This document shows positions 31,076 to 32,997 of a stretch of 32,997 nt of DNA, piece after piece. Position numbers and translations under genes: made by a program. Source of the stretch: Haplomitrium mnioides (lineage: Eukaryota > Marchantiophyta > Haplomitriopsida > Calobryales). The stretch spans positions 69,482-102,478 of the forward strand of contig JBNGIS010033817.1 of NCBI GenBank assembly GCA_049999725.1, in the 5' to 3' direction. Below the pieces are notes generated by a model that saw only the letters and a program-made list of their open reading frames with translations, did not search any database and was not told the origin of the DNA. Every line of letters starts with the position of its first letter. Position 1 is the stretch's first letter.

Positions 31076-32018
31076 ATATTTATTCTTTTTGACTAAAAGC
31101 TTTTTGTTTTCAAATTCTTCCATAATGAGTTCCTCAATGTTTTTTTTTCAGGGTGACAAAACATTCAAGAGGTAGCTTGCCAAAAAGTTGACAATGGCTA
31201 TGAAAGAAAGAAAAAGATCTAAGACCAAAGAAGCCTTAGAAGATTATAACCAAGCCCTAGCCTTGGTGTCCTACCTTCCTGCCTTTTTGCTCCACTATCA
31301 GAAAGCCAAAGAGTGGAAGTCAAGGCAACAAAATGACGTTGTTGTCCCTCTAGATGAAGGAGGGACCAAAGAGAAAGACCAAGACTTGCAGTCCTATGTT
31401 GACGTACTCAACATGGCGTATTATCAAGTCCACAAGGAGTCTAATGCATGATAGCTAAACGGCTTGGTGAAACAAAGAAGTTTCACTTTAGCAATCACTT
31501 ACATTTCTTATGGATACAACCCTAAGGAATGTAAGCATGGCAACTCCGAGTTATTCAATTTAGATAACATTTTTTATTTGATCTCTTCATTTGCGGCAAT
31601 TACTATTTGGATTTTTTTGTCTTTTGTAATCATTCATTTTTTGCAACAATTTGGCATCACTGAAGATGCACTTTTGGATGTTTTCTATACTATGCTATGC
31701 TATTTGTTTTGATTACTACTTGGAAAAAACCAACATACATCATTTGGGTGGTCCAAGAATTGCACACGCCTAAGAGTATTGGACTGTGGGATACTGGACA
31801 AAGGAGGACAAACAACGCATGAAGCTCTTCAACTTACAATTTGAAGATGCAACCGATTGTCCTCGACAAATAATACCGAGCATCTTTAGCTGTCGAGCTA
31901 TTTTTGCTAAACTAAAACATCAAGAAGATGATGCTTCTATGAATGTGTACCAAAAGCAATAGGTTTGTATAAAAATTTTATCAACCACTTGTCTGTAGAG
32001 TAAGATTGGATACTTAAA

Positions 32019-32220
32019 TAAAGTCAAGTTATGCTCTCTACTCATGATCTTTCCTTGTCTTTGGATACTCAATTTTGTAAGTTGTCTCTATTTTGGATTG
32101 GTTTTTTCTTTATTTCCCAAGTCATTTCTTTACAAACTTGATCTTCCTTCCTATCTTAAGAATCATCATGTGTCTAACCTTTAATTCCTTTGTTCCTAGT
32201 CCATCTTAGTTTCCAATCTT
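32019..32220. other. Unassigned stretch after the Element III break
   Basis: No gene or known repeat recognised. Sequence similarity to the other gene 2 copies stops at ~32018, immediately before motif I, so this is either target DNA beyond a deletion or another inserted element. Confidence 0.4.
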
Positions 32221-32954
32221 CTCCTCTATCCATAGTTATTGATGATCATGAAAAATATCAAGTTGCTATATTTTGGCAAAACGAGTTGTTTAGTGGAACA
32301 CAAGCAACATCGACAAGTTCAATATAAAGTTTTGTGGAAATAATGTCTACTTCATGTTGCTACTTAGAAGCTTTGATCTATGTAAAAGCTCTTGGAAAAC
32401 TACTAACACATCAACACATACTTGTGCAAACAAGATAAACTTAATGAGAAAGGAAATGAAAAGAAAGAAAAGAGAGAGAAAGAGAGATATAAAGATTTCT
32501 TTCAAGTCTTTGCAAACTTCCAAATAAGGGAGAACAGCCAAGTCATCTTTATTTATACATCAATTACAAAAATTCAACCTTCCTTTGCCTCTTACTAGAC
32601 CCTCTTGAAACCTTCTACGCTTTCGATGCTTTCTAGAAGCTTCTCTTGTAGAATCTTCTTCCATTGTCTAGAATGTTCTCTAAGCTTCTCATGTCTTCTC
32701 TAAACATCTCCTCCATCCATAGTTATTGATGATCATGAAGAATATCAAGTTGTTACATTTTGGCAAAGCAAGTTATCTAGTTGAACATAAGCAACACCAA
32801 CAAGCTCAATACAAAGTTTTGTGGAAAGAATGTCTACTTCATGATGCTACTTAGAAGCCTTGTTCTATGTCAAAAATCTTGTAAAACTAATAACACATCA
32901 ACATATACTTGTGCAAAGAAGATGAACTTAATGAGAAAGGAAATGAAAAGAAAG

Positions 32955-32980
<26 letters not shown>
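32221..32980. repeat. Direct duplication of ~270 bp, offset 487 bp
   Basis: Copy 1 starts at 32221 and copy 2 at 32708. Both begin CTCCTCYATCCATAGTTATT and continue through TGTCTACTTCATGWTGCTAC to AATGAGAAAGGAAATGAAAA, ending in an AG-rich tract. They differ at roughly one base in ten. Between them lies TTCTAGAAGCTTC (32631-32643), an exact nTTCnnGAAnnTTC heat-shock-element pattern of the kind found in some plant LTRs. Whether these are LTR pieces or a tandem duplication cannot be told because the right side lies outside the window. Confidence 0.7.

Positions 32981-32997
<17 letters not shown>
32959..32997 (+). repeat. GA microsatellite
   Basis: About 19 GA dinucleotides running to the window edge. 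It grows from the short GAGAGAGAAAGAGAG tract at the end of the first duplicate copy (about 32468-32485). Confidence 0.95.

Larger units (their letters stand above)
21967..32018. mobile_element. Element III: TIR element with left end inserted in gypsy, right end lost
   Basis: The left terminal repeat (21967-21990) lies next to the gypsy integrase. It is followed by the DUF7869 gene on the - strand, a gap-containing divergent promoter and the methyltransferase-type gene on the + strand. Gene 2 stops just before motif I at ~32018, and no terminal repeat follows in the window, so the right end was deleted or displaced. The order equals Element II and is the mirror image of Element I. Confidence 0.7.
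28235..32018 (+). pseudogene. ParB-like/DNA methyltransferase gene (gene 2, Element III), 3' truncated
   Basis: Exon 1 (28235-28594): MASHAVALKLA, stop, then EKFNIGLLVQVTMICEE, FKASSMKLRF; donor AACAAG/GTAAAA. Exon 2 (about 29250-30713): DFVNGYLNAKQVERDF, VEPTEAPKKK, Ser-rich linker, PTSRAKREVHKRLKTFQE, MNFPKVGMDNWRPFQIKRLN, FVELLAYRML, HWYEIARCNHNAATKHLL (ParB-like, about 29800-30040), QMTSLQKVKYWHQRF, GELWELQ; donor TTG/GTAAGT. Exons 3 and 4 start at 31152 and are fused without the ~97-bp intron present in the other two copies. KKLTMAMKERKRSK, AFLLHYQKAKEWKSRQQ; motif IV is ISYGY, so the catalytic Asp and Pro are lost; EYWTVGYWTKE, FSC.A.FAKLKH and VYQKQ follow. The gene breaks off at INHLS.E.DWIL before motif I. 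Many stops; non-functional. Confidence 0.75.

Noticed and set aside
1-32997. tRNA, rRNA or other structured RNA genes
   Set aside because: I looked for cloverleaf box A/B patterns and rRNA-like blocks by eye and found none; a covariance-model scan would be needed to exclude them.

Overview
The window looks like repeat-rich, AT-rich nuclear DNA from a land plant. It has spliced genes with GT/AG introns, AATAAA signals, and plant-type Ty1/copia and Ty3/gypsy remnants. A fern or another non-flowering plant is my best guess, but the sequence does not prove it. I found no intact host gene and no RNA gene. Almost everything is explained by old, broken, nested mobile elements, including several copies of one large element that I cannot match to a named family.

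Reconstructed element (from comparing copies): about 8 kb, with 24-bp terminal inverted repeats (TIRs; outer 18 nt CAACCGCTACTTTGAACC) and two genes transcribed outward from a shared ~0.6 kb divergent promoter. Gene 1 encodes a DUF7869-family protein: N-terminal decapeptide repeats, a Cys-rich module, a 'FPNVxIPKRNRF..CxxC' block, an IDGxD block and an LPPTLYxQL..ENKN block. Gene 2 has four exons and encodes a ~1000-residue protein: a novel N-terminus, a Lys-rich/Ser-rich linker, a ParB-like segment and a C-terminal beta-class amino-methyltransferase (DIPYGY motif IV, VYQKP motif X, DLCSGPG motif I). Introns 1 and 2 of gene 2 are filled with 24-bp palindromic minisatellites (core GTCCATGCGCGCATGGAC). 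Related palindromes occur in the 3' regions of both genes, in the gene 1 intron and, as a 30-bp in-frame repeat, in the gene 1 N-terminus.

Layout. 1-2469: right part of Element 0 (methyltransferase, + strand, TIR at 2446). 2470-3382: Ty1/copia reverse transcriptase fragment, - strand. 3383-19537: Element II (outer), with TIRs at 3383 and 19514. It holds a gene 1 copy on the - strand, split into a 3' part (4970-7698) and a 5' part (16016-16925), and a gene 2 copy on the + strand (17533-19075) that has lost its methyltransferase exons. About 7699-16015: Element I, inserted inside Element II's gene 1 in the opposite orientation (gene 2 on -, 8716-12193; gene 1 on +, 12762-15085; TIR at 15992). 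19542-21966: Ty3/gypsy pol remnant. 21967-32018: Element III (gene 1 on -, 23560-27544; gene 2 on +, 28235-32018, cut off before motif I). 32019-32997: unrelated sequence with a ~270-bp direct duplication ending in a GA microsatellite.

Every copy carries stops or frameshifts, so nothing here is likely to make the full proteins today. The copies complement one another well enough to read the ancestral design. A DUF7869 protein (a possible transposase) paired with a ParB-like/DNA methyltransferase protein on one TIR element, full of palindromic repeats, is the notable system of this window.
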